Of a stretch of 40,880 nucleotides of DNA, positions 23,528 through 32,876 are shown piece by piece. Location: assembly GCA_014324115.1 (NCBI GenBank), contig JACOMS010000004.1:1-40880 (forward strand), written 5' to 3'. The notes beneath the pieces were generated by a model. It was not told where the DNA came from. It worked only from the letters and a program-made list of their open reading frames with translations, and searched no databases. Both the position numbers and the translations under genes were made by a program. Source of the DNA: Hyphomonadaceae bacterium (GTDB lineage: Bacteria > Pseudomonadota > Alphaproteobacteria > Caulobacterales > Maricaulaceae). Every line of letters starts with the position of its first letter. Within the stretch, counting starts at the first letter, position 1.

Positions 23528-24548
23528 ATTGTGGCCACTTTATCTCCTGACCGTCGTGTTCGGTCTGATGACGAGCTACCTCATCATGCGGGCAGGACTG
23601 GGCGATGTGCCGGATCACCGTTCCAGTCATGAGGACGTGATAGCAACGGGTGGCGGGTTGGTTATTATCGCTGTTATCGGTGTTTTCTTTCTGGCGTTGT
23701 CCCGGGGACATCCCGAAGTCGCCGCTACAGAGTACTGGCCGCAGATTTTAAGCCTTGTCTGGATGGTCGGGTTTTTGGGGTTGATGGATGATGTGTACAC
23801 GCCTCCGACCCTCATCAAAATTTCCACAATGCTCGTGATTTGCGGATTGGCAGTCCTGGTGGTTGGCCCGGCAACAAAGCTGCCCTTTGCCCCGGAAGGT
23901 GTAGAGATTCCCTATGTGGCTGGTTATGCAGGATCTATCCTGTGGCTGTTTGTAGTGATGAACACCGTCAATTTCATGGACGGGTCAAACGGATTGATGG
24001 CCGCTGCCATGGGTGTCGCACACACCGGGTTGATCGTGATCTGCATCCTGCTGGGCGCACAGGATATTGTGTGGTTATCCATCGCGAGTATTTTGGGCGT
24101 GTTCGTTTTCCTGCCGTTTAATTTCGGCAGTCGCGCACGATTGTTTTCAGGAGATACTGGCGCTCTGACCCTTGGATTTACCTACGGGTTGACGGCATTA
24201 TGGCTGTGTAACAAGGCATCAGGATCGCTGCCGGTTTTTATAGGTCCTGTTTTAATTCTGCCCCTTCTTGGCGATGTTCTGCTCACACTTTTGCACCGGA
24301 CCAAATGCGGCGAGGATATTCTCAAACCCCACCGCAGCCATATCTACCAACGTCTGATACAGCGTGGAACAGGCCACAGGGTGGTCGCGCTCATATATGC
24401 AAGCCTGACCCTGGTTTCGGTGATTTATGCCTGGAGCCTCACACGAATGGGCGCACAAAATTCTCTCTCATTTCTGTTGATGCCGACGATCATATTCATA
24501 TCCGCCTATTTTATTGTTGACCGACAGTTACGCCTCGGAGGCTATTAA
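23517..24548 (+). CDS. Glycosyltransferase family 4 / MraY-WecA-type sugar-phosphate transferase
   Basis: This 343-residue polytopic membrane protein has the polyprenyl-phosphate sugar-1-phosphate transferase pattern: DVPDHRSSH after the first helix, GGGLVI, FLGLMDDV (metal Asp pair), NTVNFMDGSNGL, LFSGDTGALTLGF and the cytosolic HRSHIYQRL loop. It would load a sugar phosphate onto undecaprenyl phosphate to start O-antigen or another surface glycan; the HRxHxYQ loop is nearer to WecA/WbpL than to MraY. No other glycan genes are in the window. Its TAA shares the palindrome TTAA with the stop of convergent polyprenyl synthase. Confidence 0.88.
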   Translation: MPVELWPLYLLTVVFGLMTSYLIMRAGLGDVPDHRSSHEDVIATGGGLVIIAVIGVFFLALSRGHPEVAATEYWPQILSLVWMVGFLGLMDDVYTPPTLIKISTMLVICGLAVLVVGPATKLPFAPEGVEIPYVAGYAGSILWLFVVMNTVNFMDGSNGLMAAAMGVAHTGLIVICILLGAQDIVWLSIASILGVFVFLPFNFGSRARLFSGDTGALTLGFTYGLTALWLCNKASGSLPVFIGPVLILPLLGDVLLTLLHRTKCGEDILKPHRSHIYQRLIQRGTGHRVVALIYASLTLVSVIYAWSLTRMGAQNSLSFLLMPTIIFISAYFIVDRQLRLGGY

Positions 24549-25561
24549 CCGGTCCGCTCGACGACGTATTCGGCCAGATCACGAAGTGTGTTGCGCCAGG
24601 CACTATCCGGAAAGACATTCAGGGCCAGGCGCGCCTCCCTGGCATAGGTCCGCGCCAGGTCCATGGTGGCGTTCAACGCTCCGGTCCGGCGCAGAATGGA
24701 GACTGCTTTTTCAATATCTGTCTCTGTCTGCTCATTATTGACTATAACCCGCCGCCAGAAGGCCTGTTCATCCTCATCGGCCCGGGCCAGTGCCCTGATA
24801 ACCGGCAGCGTCAGCTTGCCTTCGCGAAAATCATCACCGACAGACTTGCCCAAGGCAGTTTCAAATCCGCCGTAATCCAACGCATCATCCACGAGCTGAA
24901 ATGCCAGTCCCAGCCTTTCACCGTAGATCCGCAGAGCTGTGCGTCCGGCCTGAGAGCCCCCGGCAATTACGGGAGCAACTTCTGTGGCCGCCGCGAACAA
25001 CGCCGCGGTTTTTGCACCGATAACCTGCATATAGTCGGATTCAGTCATCTTGATGTTTCGCAAGGCCGCAAGTTGCTGCACTTCGCCCTCGGCGATCACG
25101 GATGAAGCTGTCGAGAGTATGCCCAAAGCCTCCATTGAGCCAGTTTCAACCATCAGATTGAACGCCTGCGCAAACAGGAAATCCCCGACTAGAATGCTTG
25201 CGGAATTGCCCCAGATCAAATTGGCCGGACGTTTGCCGCGACGCAACGCGCTCTCGTCCACCACATCGTCATGAAGTAGTGTCGCGCTATGAATAAACTC
25301 GACTGCCGCTGCCAGTTTGTGATGCCCTGTCCCCTCATATCCACACATCTGGGCACAAGATACGGTAAGCAGGGGACGAAGGCGTTTCCCCCCGGCCCCA
25401 ACAAGATGCCGGGCCAGATCGGGAATCAGGCCTATCGGGCTCTGCATGCGCTCCAGAACTAACGCATCAACCGCCGCCATGTCATCTAGGGCCAGCGCCC
25501 ACAATCTTTTTAGCGGGCTGTCTGCACGTGCATGTAACTTTATTTGTGCTGGCGCGTTCAT
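24545..25561 (-). CDS. Long-chain polyprenyl diphosphate synthase (quinone side chain)
   Basis: A 338-residue trans-prenyltransferase with the first Asp-rich motif LLHDDVVDES, GGKRLRP at the IPP site, the second Asp-rich motif LVDDALDYGG and GKSVGDDFREGKLTLP. It resembles octaprenyl/decaprenyl (IspB/DdsA-like) synthases that make the ubiquinone tail; exact chain length cannot be read. The start at 25561 (MNAPAQIKL) is preferred over 25591. It is divergent from the DUF2007 gene, an arrangement conserved in Alphaproteobacteria. The product ties functionally to ETF-QO, which reduces ubiquinone. Confidence 0.92.
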   Translation of the reverse strand: MNAPAQIKLHARADSPLKRLWALALDDMAAVDALVLERMQSPIGLIPDLARHLVGAGGKRLRPLLTVSCAQMCGYEGTGHHKLAAAVEFIHSATLLHDDVVDESALRRGKRPANLIWGNSASILVGDFLFAQAFNLMVETGSMEALGILSTASSVIAEGEVQQLAALRNIKMTESDYMQVIGAKTAALFAAATEVAPVIAGGSQAGRTALRIYGERLGLAFQLVDDALDYGGFETALGKSVGDDFREGKLTLPVIRALARADEDEQAFWRRVIVNNEQTETDIEKAVSILRRTGALNATMDLARTYAREARLALNVFPDSAWRNTLRDLAEYVVERTG

Positions 25562-25697
25562 CACATTTATCTTAATCCGGCCCAGATCCAAGTTGAACCG
25601 CCTACCTGTAGAACAGCTTCAAGCTACGCAGTCAGGAGATGGGCTTCAAGTCAAAAGGCGGCGATACGGAGTCGCAAAATATGGACACAGGAAAAAC

Positions 25698-25925
25698 ATG
25701 CGCCCCATAATGAAGACTGTCAATCCGGCCACGCTGAGTTTTGCCGAGGCCGTGTTAAAAGACGTCGGTATCAACAGCTTTGTGCTGGACCAACATGCCA
25801 GCATCATGGACGGCTCTATCGGGGCTATTCCGAGACGTCTGGTTGTCGCTGACGAAGACTATAATGCTGCCACCCGCGCGCTGGAATTGGCCGGGCTCAA
25901 GAAAGAGATTTACCGCGGGGATTAG
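25698..25925 (+). CDS. DUF2007 domain-containing small protein
   Basis: The 75-residue protein has TVNPATLSFAEAVLKDVGI, SFVLDQHASIMDGSIGAIPRR and VVADEDYNAATRALE, the layout of DUF2007 (a PII-like ferredoxin-fold putative signal-transducing domain). The ORF-track start at 25446 lies inside polyprenyl synthase. ATG at 25698 has AGGA six bases upstream and fits the family start, with 25710 as an alternative. It is divergent from the prenyl synthase and about 75 bp before glyQ. Function is unknown. Confidence 0.88.
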   Translation: MRPIMKTVNPATLSFAEAVLKDVGINSFVLDQHASIMDGSIGAIPRRLVVADEDYNAATRALELAGLKKEIYRGD

Positions 25926-25999
25926 TCCAAGGGAATTGGTCCTTGAACCTTTCCCCGCGTGTTCATTATAGAGCCGCAAGATAAACAATCGGGCCATGC

Positions 26000-26914
26000 A
26001 TGCCAGATCAAGCCGGAAAACCGTTCTCCTTTCAGGATATTGTCCTGACGTTGCAGACTTACTGGGCGAAGCAGGGGTGTGTGATTTTACAGCCCTTTGA
26101 CGGCGAAGTCGGGGCCGGCACGCTTCATCCTGCGACTGTACTGCGTTCCCTCGGGCCAAAACCGTGGAACGCGGCCTATGTGCAACCTTCGCGGCGACCG
26201 ACTGATGGGCGTTACGGCAAAAATCCGAACCGTTTGCAACATTATTACCAGTTTCAGGTCGTAATGAAGCCGAACCCCCCGGACCTGCAGGATCTCTATC
26301 TCGGTTCACTTGATGCTATCGGCATTGACCGTGACCTTCATGATATTCGCTTCGTCGAGGATGACTGGGAAAACCCGACGGTCGGTGCCTGGGGATTGGG
26401 CTGGGAAGTTTGGTGTGACGGTATGGAAGTCACTCAATATACTTATTTCCAGCAGGTTGGCGGTCTGGATGTTGATTCGGTTTCCGGTGAATTGACCTAC
26501 GGTCTCGAACGTCTCGCCATGTATGTGCAGGGTGTGGAAAATGTCTATGATCTGATATTTACCCAAGCTACAGAGCAGACGCCCGGAGTGCTTTACGGCG
26601 AGATTTTTCACCAAAACGAAGTACAGCAATCAACCTATAACTTCGAACATGCAAATGTAGACATGCTATGTGAGAAATTCCGGATGGCCGAAGCCGAATG
26701 CAACGATCTGATGGAGCTTGAAAACCCGCTCCCCCTGTCGGCCTATGAGCGTGCCCTTGAAGCCTCGCACCTGTTCAACCTGCTCGACGCGCGCGGTGTT
26801 GTCTCTCCGACCCAGAGACAGGAATACATCAGGCGCGTGCGTAATCTCGCCAGGTGCTGCGCCGAAAGATATGTTGAAATTGATATGGCTGTCCCGGCGC
26901 GGGCCTGGAGGTGA
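26000..26914 (+). CDS. glyQ: Glycyl-tRNA synthetase alpha subunit
   Basis: The 304-residue catalytic subunit of the bacterial alpha2-beta2 glycyl-tRNA synthetase. Recognisable segments include [61 protein letters not shown] and [11 protein letters not shown]-like [13 protein letters not shown] (class II core). Length is normal. The TGA overlaps the glyS reading start region, and the last codons (GCCTGGAGG) supply the glyS Shine-Dalgarno, so alpha and beta subunits are co-translated. Confidence 0.97.
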   Translation: MPDQAGKPFSFQDIVLTLQTYWAKQGCVILQPFDGEVGAGTLHPATVLRSLGPKPWNAAYVQPSRRPTDGRYGKNPNRLQHYYQFQVVMKPNPPDLQDLYLGSLDAIGIDRDLHDIRFVEDDWENPTVGAWGLGWEVWCDGMEVTQYTYFQQVGGLDVDSVSGELTYGLERLAMYVQGVENVYDLIFTQATEQTPGVLYGEIFHQNEVQQSTYNFEHANVDMLCEKFRMAEAECNDLMELENPLPLSAYERALEASHLFNLLDARGVVSPTQRQEYIRRVRNLARCCAERYVEIDMAVPARAWR

Positions 26915-26916
26915 GG

Positions 26917-29100
26917 GTGGCCGGGTTTTTATTTGAAATCCTCTGTGAGGAAATACCGGCGCGTATGCAGTTTCGGGCCGGGATCGATTTGGAGAACCTC
27001 CTGACCGACGGTTTGGCCAAAGCCGGGCTGACCTTTGAAAACGTGCACCACTGGGCCGGGCCGCGGCGGTTGGGGGTTATGGCCGGCATTCCGGTCAAAA
27101 GCCCGGATCTATCCAGGGAACGCAGAGGACCGCGCGTGGATGCCCCGGAAAAAGTACTCGCCGGATTTATGCGTGGAGTCGGCCTTTCGGATGCTTCAAA
27201 GGCCGAAATTCGGGAGGATAAAAAGGGGCGATTCTACGTTGCCAAAATCGAAAAACCGGGGCGGTCAACATCGGATATCCTGATGGAGGTTATCCCGAAT
27301 GTGATGCATAATTTCCCGTGGCCGAAAAGTATGAAGTCCGGAGACGCGACCTTCCGGTGGGTGCGGCCGTTGCGGCGGATTTTGTGTCTGTTTGATGGTG
27401 AAATTGTCCCCGTCGAAGTCGGCGGCGTAACAGCGTCCAACCTCACCGAAGGGCATCGGCAGCATGGGCGCGGGCCCTATGAGGTTACGTCTTTTGAACA
27501 CTACAAAGATACACTCGGGACAGACGGACATGTCTTGCTGGATGCAGATACGCGTAAGGATAAAATCCTGGCTGATGCCAAATCCGTTTGCGAGGCCAAA
27601 GGTCTGGAACTCGTTGAGGATGCAGGACTCCTGATTGAACTGGCAGGGCTCGTCGAATGGCCGGTCGTCATTCTCGGTGATATGGATCCATCCTTTCTGT
27701 CCCTGCCCGGTGAAGTCATCCGGCTGTCCATGCGCGAACATCAGAAATACTTCGCCGTACGCGATCCGAAAACGGGTAGGCTTGCACCACATTTTGTCAT
27801 CATCGCCAACCAGGCCGCACCCGATGGTGGAAGGGCCATTGCGGCCGGAAATTCGCGCGTTTTGTCAGCACGACTATCAGATGCAGAGTTCTTTCTGTCC
27901 GAAGATGCGGGGAAAAAACTGACCGACTATTATGACAGGCTCGACACCGTGGTGTTTCATAAACAGCTCGGCTCCATTCGCGACAAGGTGGAACGTATCG
28001 CTGTGCTGGCGCGGGAACTCGCACCGAAAGTCGGTGCTGATCCAGACATGGCCGAACAAGCCGCCAAGCTCGCAAAATGCGATCTGGTTACCCTGACCGT
28101 GACCGAACTTACGTCATTGCAGGGTCAAGTCGGACGATTGATGTATGAAAAGGAAGGGGGCAATTCTGATATCGCGCGCGCCATCGAAGAGCATTACAAA
28201 CCTCAGGGACCCTCTGACAGCGTACCGACCGAACCGGTGTCCGTTGCTGTTGCCCTCGCGGACAAACTCGACACCCTGGCCGGATTCTGGGCCATTGATG
28301 AAAAACCGACAGGCTCCAGGGACCCGTTTGCGCTGAGGCGCTCGGCGCTCGGTGTGGTACGGATTATTCTGGAGAACTCGGTCCGTATAAAATTAGCCGG
28401 GGAAATTTTTATACATTTGACCAACCTTACCCGTGGATTGTCTGACAAAAACGAGGGGACGCACGGGAACGAAGGTCATGGAGTCGACAACACGACCAAA
28501 CAATCACATCTTGTCTCCTTCATCATTGATCGCCTGAAAGTCTACCTCAAAGACAAAGGTGTTCGTCATGACCTTATAGATGCCGCACTCGCGCCCGGCG
28601 AAGATGACCTCGTCGCTATTGTCAACAGAGTTGAAGCCTTACAGATATTCCTCACAACGGAGGACGGTGCAAATCTCCTCGCAGGATACAAGCGCGCAGT
28701 GAATATGCTTAAAACGGAGTCCAGAAAGGGTGCGCTACCGGATGGAAATCCGGACAAAGGAACGCAGGCGGAGGAAGCGAACCTGTACGAAGCTCTGCAA
28801 ATCGCCCGAAACGAAATCAATAAGGGGGTGGCCGAAGAGTCCTATACCGGGGCCATGACAGCGTTGTCGAAACTTCGCGCACCAATTGACGGGTTTTTTG
28901 ACGGTGTAACGGTCAACAGTGACAATGAGAAAGAACGTCAAAACCGTCTTGGACTCCTTCAATACATTCGTGATACAGCGCACCAGATCGCGGACTTTGA
29001 CAGGATTGAAGGGCGTGAGACGACCCGGAATGGTGGAACGCAATCAGGTGGTGGTAATGTGTTGTTTCCGGAGTGGAATGACAAGGGGAGACGGAAATGA
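26917..29100 (+). CDS. glyS: Glycyl-tRNA synthetase beta subunit
   Basis: About 727 residues; it contributes tRNA recognition. Family landmarks are FLFEILCEEIPARMQ, WAGPRRLGV, FPWPKSMKSGDATFRWVRP, SLPGEVIRLSMREHQKYFAVRD and TELTSLQGQVGRLMYEKEGG. The GTG at 26917 has GGAGG at good spacing; the ORF-track GTG at 26911 is too close to it. Two parts look lineage-specific: a hydrophilic insert DKNEGTHGNEGHGVDN in the C-terminal helical domain and a Gly/Thr-rich tail after the usual end. The TGA overlaps the ppdK ATG (ATGA). Confidence 0.95.
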   Translation: MAGFLFEILCEEIPARMQFRAGIDLENLLTDGLAKAGLTFENVHHWAGPRRLGVMAGIPVKSPDLSRERRGPRVDAPEKVLAGFMRGVGLSDASKAEIREDKKGRFYVAKIEKPGRSTSDILMEVIPNVMHNFPWPKSMKSGDATFRWVRPLRRILCLFDGEIVPVEVGGVTASNLTEGHRQHGRGPYEVTSFEHYKDTLGTDGHVLLDADTRKDKILADAKSVCEAKGLELVEDAGLLIELAGLVEWPVVILGDMDPSFLSLPGEVIRLSMREHQKYFAVRDPKTGRLAPHFVIIANQAAPDGGRAIAAGNSRVLSARLSDAEFFLSEDAGKKLTDYYDRLDTVVFHKQLGSIRDKVERIAVLARELAPKVGADPDMAEQAAKLAKCDLVTLTVTELTSLQGQVGRLMYEKEGGNSDIARAIEEHYKPQGPSDSVPTEPVSVAVALADKLDTLAGFWAIDEKPTGSRDPFALRRSALGVVRIILENSVRIKLAGEIFIHLTNLTRGLSDKNEGTHGNEGHGVDNTTKQSHLVSFIIDRLKVYLKDKGVRHDLIDAALAPGEDDLVAIVNRVEALQIFLTTEDGANLLAGYKRAVNMLKTESRKGALPDGNPDKGTQAEEANLYEALQIARNEINKGVAEESYTGAMTALSKLRAPIDGFFDGVTVNSDNEKERQNRLGLLQYIRDTAHQIADFDRIEGRETTRNGGTQSGGGNVLFPEWNDKGRRK

Positions 29101-31751
29101 CTCAATGGGTCTATAAATTTGGGAGCGGGTCAACCGAGGGCAACGCAGCCATGAAAAACCTGCTCGGTGGTAAGGGGGCCAATCTGGCCGAGATGGCTTC
29201 TCTCGGGCTGCCTGTGCCGCCCGGCTTCACCATTACGACTGATTTGTGCACGGCCTATTACGCCCATGACAAAACCTACCCGGACGATCTCGCCGCACAA
29301 GTCAAGGATGGCCTTGCCCATATTGAGGCTCTGACCGGCAGGACTTTCGGCGATGCAAAAAATCCGCTACTTGTCTCTGTACGCTCGGGTGCCCGCACTT
29401 CGATGCCGGGCATGATGGATACAGTTCTCAATCTCGGTCTGAATGATGAAACTGTTGAAGGCCTGGCTGAGCTGTCCGGTGACCGTCGTTTTGCGCTCGA
29501 AAGTTATCGTCGTTTCATGGCCATGTATTGCGATGTCGTGCTCGGCATCCATCATCATGTTTTCGAAGATATTGTAAACATGCACAAGGACAGCAGGGGC
29601 CATGTACTGGACACGAAAATGCAGGCCGGGGACTGGGAATCTGTTATTGAGGATTTTAATGCGGCCATTTCCAGAAGGCTGGGCCGCGACTTCCCGCAAG
29701 ACCCGCAGGAACAGCTCCGGGGCGCAATCAATGCCGTGTTTGATAGCTGGAACAACGAACGGGCCATTATCTATCGCCGCCTGAATGATATTCCCGCGGG
29801 GTGGGGCACAGCGGTAAATGTGCAGGCCATGGTGTTCGGCAACGTGGGCAATAAATCAGCCACAGGCGTGGCTTTTACCCGCGATCCGTCCACCGGCAGC
29901 AACCGTTATTACGGCGAATTTCTGATTAACGCGCAGGGCGAAGATGTGGTGGCCGGTATCCGCACCCCGCAGACACTGACCAGGGAGTGGCGCGAGGAAA
30001 TGGGTGAGGACCTTCCGTCCATGGAAGAAGCTATGCCGGACGTGTACGCTGAACTGGCATCTGTTTTCGGAAAACTTGAGGATCACTACCGCGACATGCA
30101 GGATATCGAGTTCACAGTTGAACGGGGTAAATTGTGGCTTCTGCAAACGCGCACGGGGAAACGCACGGCCCGCGCTGCGCTCAGGATTGCCGTCGATATG
30201 GCACAAAGCGGACAGATCACAAAAGAAGAAGCGGTCTCACGCATTGACCCTGTGTCTCTGGACCGACTTCTTCATCCAGCCCTGGACGAATCTGCTGAAC
30301 GGGACATCCTCACTGTGGGCCTGCCCGCTTCTCCGGGTGCCGCCACCGGCGAAGTTGTGTTTACCTCCGATGAAGCCGAGAAACTGCTCAAGGCCGGACA
30401 CAAAATCATTCTGGTCAGGGTTGAAACCAGTCCGGAGGATATTCATGGCATGCATGCCGCTGAGGCCATCATTACAACTCGCGGCGGTATGACTTCCCAC
30501 GCGGCGGTGGTCGCGCGCGGTATGGGTACACCTTGTGTGGCCGGGGCCGGGGATATCCGTGTTGATAGTGAAGCGCAGCACTTCATCGTTGCAGGCCGTA
30601 TGATTAAGAAAGGTGACATTGTCACGGTGGACGGAGCCAGTGGACAGGTTCTTGCGGGAGCGGCGCAAATGGTGCAACCGGAACTCTCCGGGGATTTCGC
30701 CGAGATCATGTCTTGGGCCGACGATATCCGGGTGCTGGGCGTGCGCGCAAATGCAGAGACACCCGCAGATGTGCGTACGGCCAGGGATTTCGGCGCGGAA
30801 GGCATCGGCCTGTGCCGGACGGAGCATATGTTCTTTGAAGCCGATCGCCTCGGCTACTTCCGTGAAATGATACTGGCAAAAGACAGACAATGTCGCGAGA
30901 GTGCTTTGGCGAAAATTCTGCCGATACAGACTGGAGACTTCGCCGCAATTTTCCGCATTATGGAAGATCGCCCCTGTACGATCCGGCTGCTTGATCCGCC
31001 ACTTCATGAGTTCCTGCCGCATACGGAAGATGATATTGCATCCGTGGCGGAATCTGTCGGCATGACTGCGTTCGAGTTGATAGCTCAGGCTAAAGGTTTG
31101 GCTGAGTCCAATCCCATGCTGGGCCATCGCGGTTGTCGTCTGGGTATTTCTTACCCCGAGATCTATGAAATGCAGGCACGGGCCATTTTCGCCGCACAAA
31201 AGCAGGTCGAAGATGAAACAGGCTTTATGCCTGTCGCAGAAATTATGATCCCGCTGGTATCCTCTGACAGGGAGCTGGAAATCCTCAAAAATACCATTGC
31301 CCGCGTCGCCGATGAAATGGGCTCGCCCACCTATACTGTCGGCACGATGATCGAATTACCTCGTGCCGCACTTCGTGCTGCCGATATTGCCAAACATGCG
31401 AGCTTTTTTTCTTTTGGCACCAACGATTTGACCCAGACCACTTTCGGCCTGTCCCGGGATGATGCAGGCAATTTCCTGCCCGATTACATCGCCCAGGGCA
31501 TTATGGCCAAAGACCCGTTCGCAACGCTGGATCAGGATGGAGTCGGTGATTTGATTTCTATAGCTCTGAAACGCGGACGCAGTACGAACGCGGACATTAA
31601 AACGGGTATATGCGGTGAACATGGCGGCGATCCGGCCTCAATCGCCTTCTGTCACGCACAGGGCTTGAACTATGTCTCCTGCTCCCCATATAGGGTACCA
31701 GCAGCGAGACTGGCTGCCGCGCAAGCGGCCATTGGGGCTGCATTACGGTAG
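29097..31751 (+). CDS. ppdK: Pyruvate, phosphate dikinase
   Basis: The 884-residue three-domain enzyme interconverts pyruvate + ATP + Pi and PEP + AMP + PPi. The N-terminal nucleotide domain has GGKGANLAEM and SVRSGARTSMPGMMDTVLN. The central swivel domain has the phospho-accepting His in GGMTSHAAVVARGMG. The C-terminal PEP domain has GLCRTEHMFF, GTNDLTQTTFG and the catalytic Cys in GICGEHGGDP. All are intact and the length is normal. The start overlaps the glyS stop (ATGA), a coupling also seen in other Alphaproteobacteria. The enzyme points to flexible PEP/pyruvate metabolism. Confidence 0.97.
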   Translation: MTQWVYKFGSGSTEGNAAMKNLLGGKGANLAEMASLGLPVPPGFTITTDLCTAYYAHDKTYPDDLAAQVKDGLAHIEALTGRTFGDAKNPLLVSVRSGARTSMPGMMDTVLNLGLNDETVEGLAELSGDRRFALESYRRFMAMYCDVVLGIHHHVFEDIVNMHKDSRGHVLDTKMQAGDWESVIEDFNAAISRRLGRDFPQDPQEQLRGAINAVFDSWNNERAIIYRRLNDIPAGWGTAVNVQAMVFGNVGNKSATGVAFTRDPSTGSNRYYGEFLINAQGEDVVAGIRTPQTLTREWREEMGEDLPSMEEAMPDVYAELASVFGKLEDHYRDMQDIEFTVERGKLWLLQTRTGKRTARAALRIAVDMAQSGQITKEEAVSRIDPVSLDRLLHPALDESAERDILTVGLPASPGAATGEVVFTSDEAEKLLKAGHKIILVRVETSPEDIHGMHAAEAIITTRGGMTSHAAVVARGMGTPCVAGAGDIRVDSEAQHFIVAGRMIKKGDIVTVDGASGQVLAGAAQMVQPELSGDFAEIMSWADDIRVLGVRANAETPADVRTARDFGAEGIGLCRTEHMFFEADRLGYFREMILAKDRQCRESALAKILPIQTGDFAAIFRIMEDRPCTIRLLDPPLHEFLPHTEDDIASVAESVGMTAFELIAQAKGLAESNPMLGHRGCRLGISYPEIYEMQARAIFAAQKQVEDETGFMPVAEIMIPLVSSDRELEILKNTIARVADEMGSPTYTVGTMIELPRAALRAADIAKHASFFSFGTNDLTQTTFGLSRDDAGNFLPDYIAQGIMAKDPFATLDQDGVGDLISIALKRGRSTNADIKTGICGEHGGDPASIAFCHAQGLNYVSCSPYRVPAARLAAAQAAIGAALR

Positions 31752-31759
31752 GTCATATC

Positions 31760-31788
31760 TTGACAGACGGTAAACGGTAGGTTAGCGT
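31760..31788 (+). promoter_or_regulatory. Candidate promoter upstream of the cell wall hydrolase gene
   Basis: A consensus -35 box TTGACA at 31760-31765 is followed after 17 bases by TAGCGT, a weak -10, in the 147-bp gap between ppdK and the hydrolase start. The -35 match is perfect but the -10 is poor, so it may need an activator or be chance. Confidence 0.35.
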
Positions 31789-31898
31789 CCCTTTAACGGA
31801 TATGACCCAAATACTCCACCAAGGCCCCCGGAAACGCCGTTCCAGTGGTGCGGTGCGGGGCTTGCGTCGGAGTGAGGAGATGTGTACGGAGACTCATC

Positions 31899-32582
31899 AT
31901 GAGAAACGGGCGAACCGATAAGGCCATCATTGGCGCATCGCTCTGCGCTGTCATCGGCGCGATCACCATCTTTCCGGCCCTGTCCAAGGCTTCCGTTGAG
32001 GACCGGATTGCAGCCGCGTGGCTTGACCAGGCGACCGATTTCCGGTCTGCGGATGCGACGGGCACGTACGACATTGGCGCTGACATCAACGCAGATATTG
32101 ATGCGTCGTATTCGTCTTACCTTGAAGCCGCAGAATATCAGGCGTCCGAGCATCAATGTCTTGCAGAGGCAGTTTATTACGAATCCCGATCAGAGAAACG
32201 TTCCGGCCAGGAGGCCGTCGCCGAGGTCATCCTGAACAGGGTCGACAGCAGACATTTCCCGGATACGATCTGCGGCGTGGTTTACGAAGGCTCCGAACGG
32301 TCCACGGGCTGTCAATTCAGCTTCACTTGTGACGGATCCATGAACAGGGAACCTTACGGCAAGGCGTGGGGCCGGTCCCGGGGGGTTGCCACGATGGTCA
32401 TGACGGGTACAACCAGGCCTTTCACCGGCGGTGCGACTCATTACCATACGACGGCAGTCAGCCCGGTCTGGTCAAAAAATATGCGTATGACCAAACGTGT
32501 CGGCAGCCATGTATTCTACCGCTATGCCCCGCGCGACTACACACCTTCTTCGCCGGTTATGGTGTCTGCTCCACCGACCTAG
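31899..32582 (+). CDS. Cell wall hydrolase, SleB/CwlJ domain
   Basis: The 227-residue protein has an N-terminal membrane anchor or signal segment (AIIGASLCAVIGAITIFPAL, about 9-28) and a C-terminal SleB (Hydrolase_2) domain. The domain shows CLAEAVYYESR, QEAVAEVILNRVDS, FPDTICGVVYEG, CQFSFTCDG and GGATHYHT. In non-sporeforming Alphaproteobacteria these act as periplasmic peptidoglycan lytic or amidase enzymes. ATG at 31899 has GGAG seven bases upstream, better than the ORF-track start at 31845. The stop lies 3 bp from that of convergent yciI-like gene. Confidence 0.9.
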   Translation: MRNGRTDKAIIGASLCAVIGAITIFPALSKASVEDRIAAAWLDQATDFRSADATGTYDIGADINADIDASYSSYLEAAEYQASEHQCLAEAVYYESRSEKRSGQEAVAEVILNRVDSRHFPDTICGVVYEGSERSTGCQFSFTCDGSMNREPYGKAWGRSRGVATMVMTGTTRPFTGGATHYHTTAVSPVWSKNMRMTKRVGSHVFYRYAPRDYTPSSPVMVSAPPT

Positions 32583-32585
32583 GTG

Positions 32586-32876
32586 TTACCCCGGAGCGCC
32601 GATTGCCCACTTGAAAGTGTTAACTGTCACCGCTTTGGGTAATCCCGCGGACATGCAAGTATCCCCCGCAAGCCATGCTTCGACAGTCTGGCGTGCGTCC
32701 GCTTCCACAATCAGGAGCGATCCGCGTATCACACCGTCACCGTCAAGCCAGGGCCCGGCGGCGAGGAGACTGACCAGGCTGTCACCGGACTTTAACCAAG
32801 CCAGATGTGCGTCGTGATTGGCCCGGCGTATCGGCAAGCCATCATCCTGATCTTCTGTATAAACGAGAAACTGCAT
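32586..32876 (-). CDS. YciI-like protein
   Basis: A 96-residue dimeric alpha+beta barrel type protein. The N-terminal MQFLVYTEDQDDGLPIRR and AHLAWL, then GSLLIVEADARQTVEAWLAGD and PFxxxG-like end segments, match YciI family members. Biochemical role is unknown. Its ATG overlaps the gpsA stop by one base (TGATG), so it is the last gene of a tsaD-gpsA-yciI operon, a conserved alphaproteobacterial order. Confidence 0.88.
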   Translation of the reverse strand: MQFLVYTEDQDDGLPIRRANHDAHLAWLKSGDSLVSLLAAGPWLDGDGVIRGSLLIVEADARQTVEAWLAGDTCMSAGLPKAVTVNTFKWAIGAPG

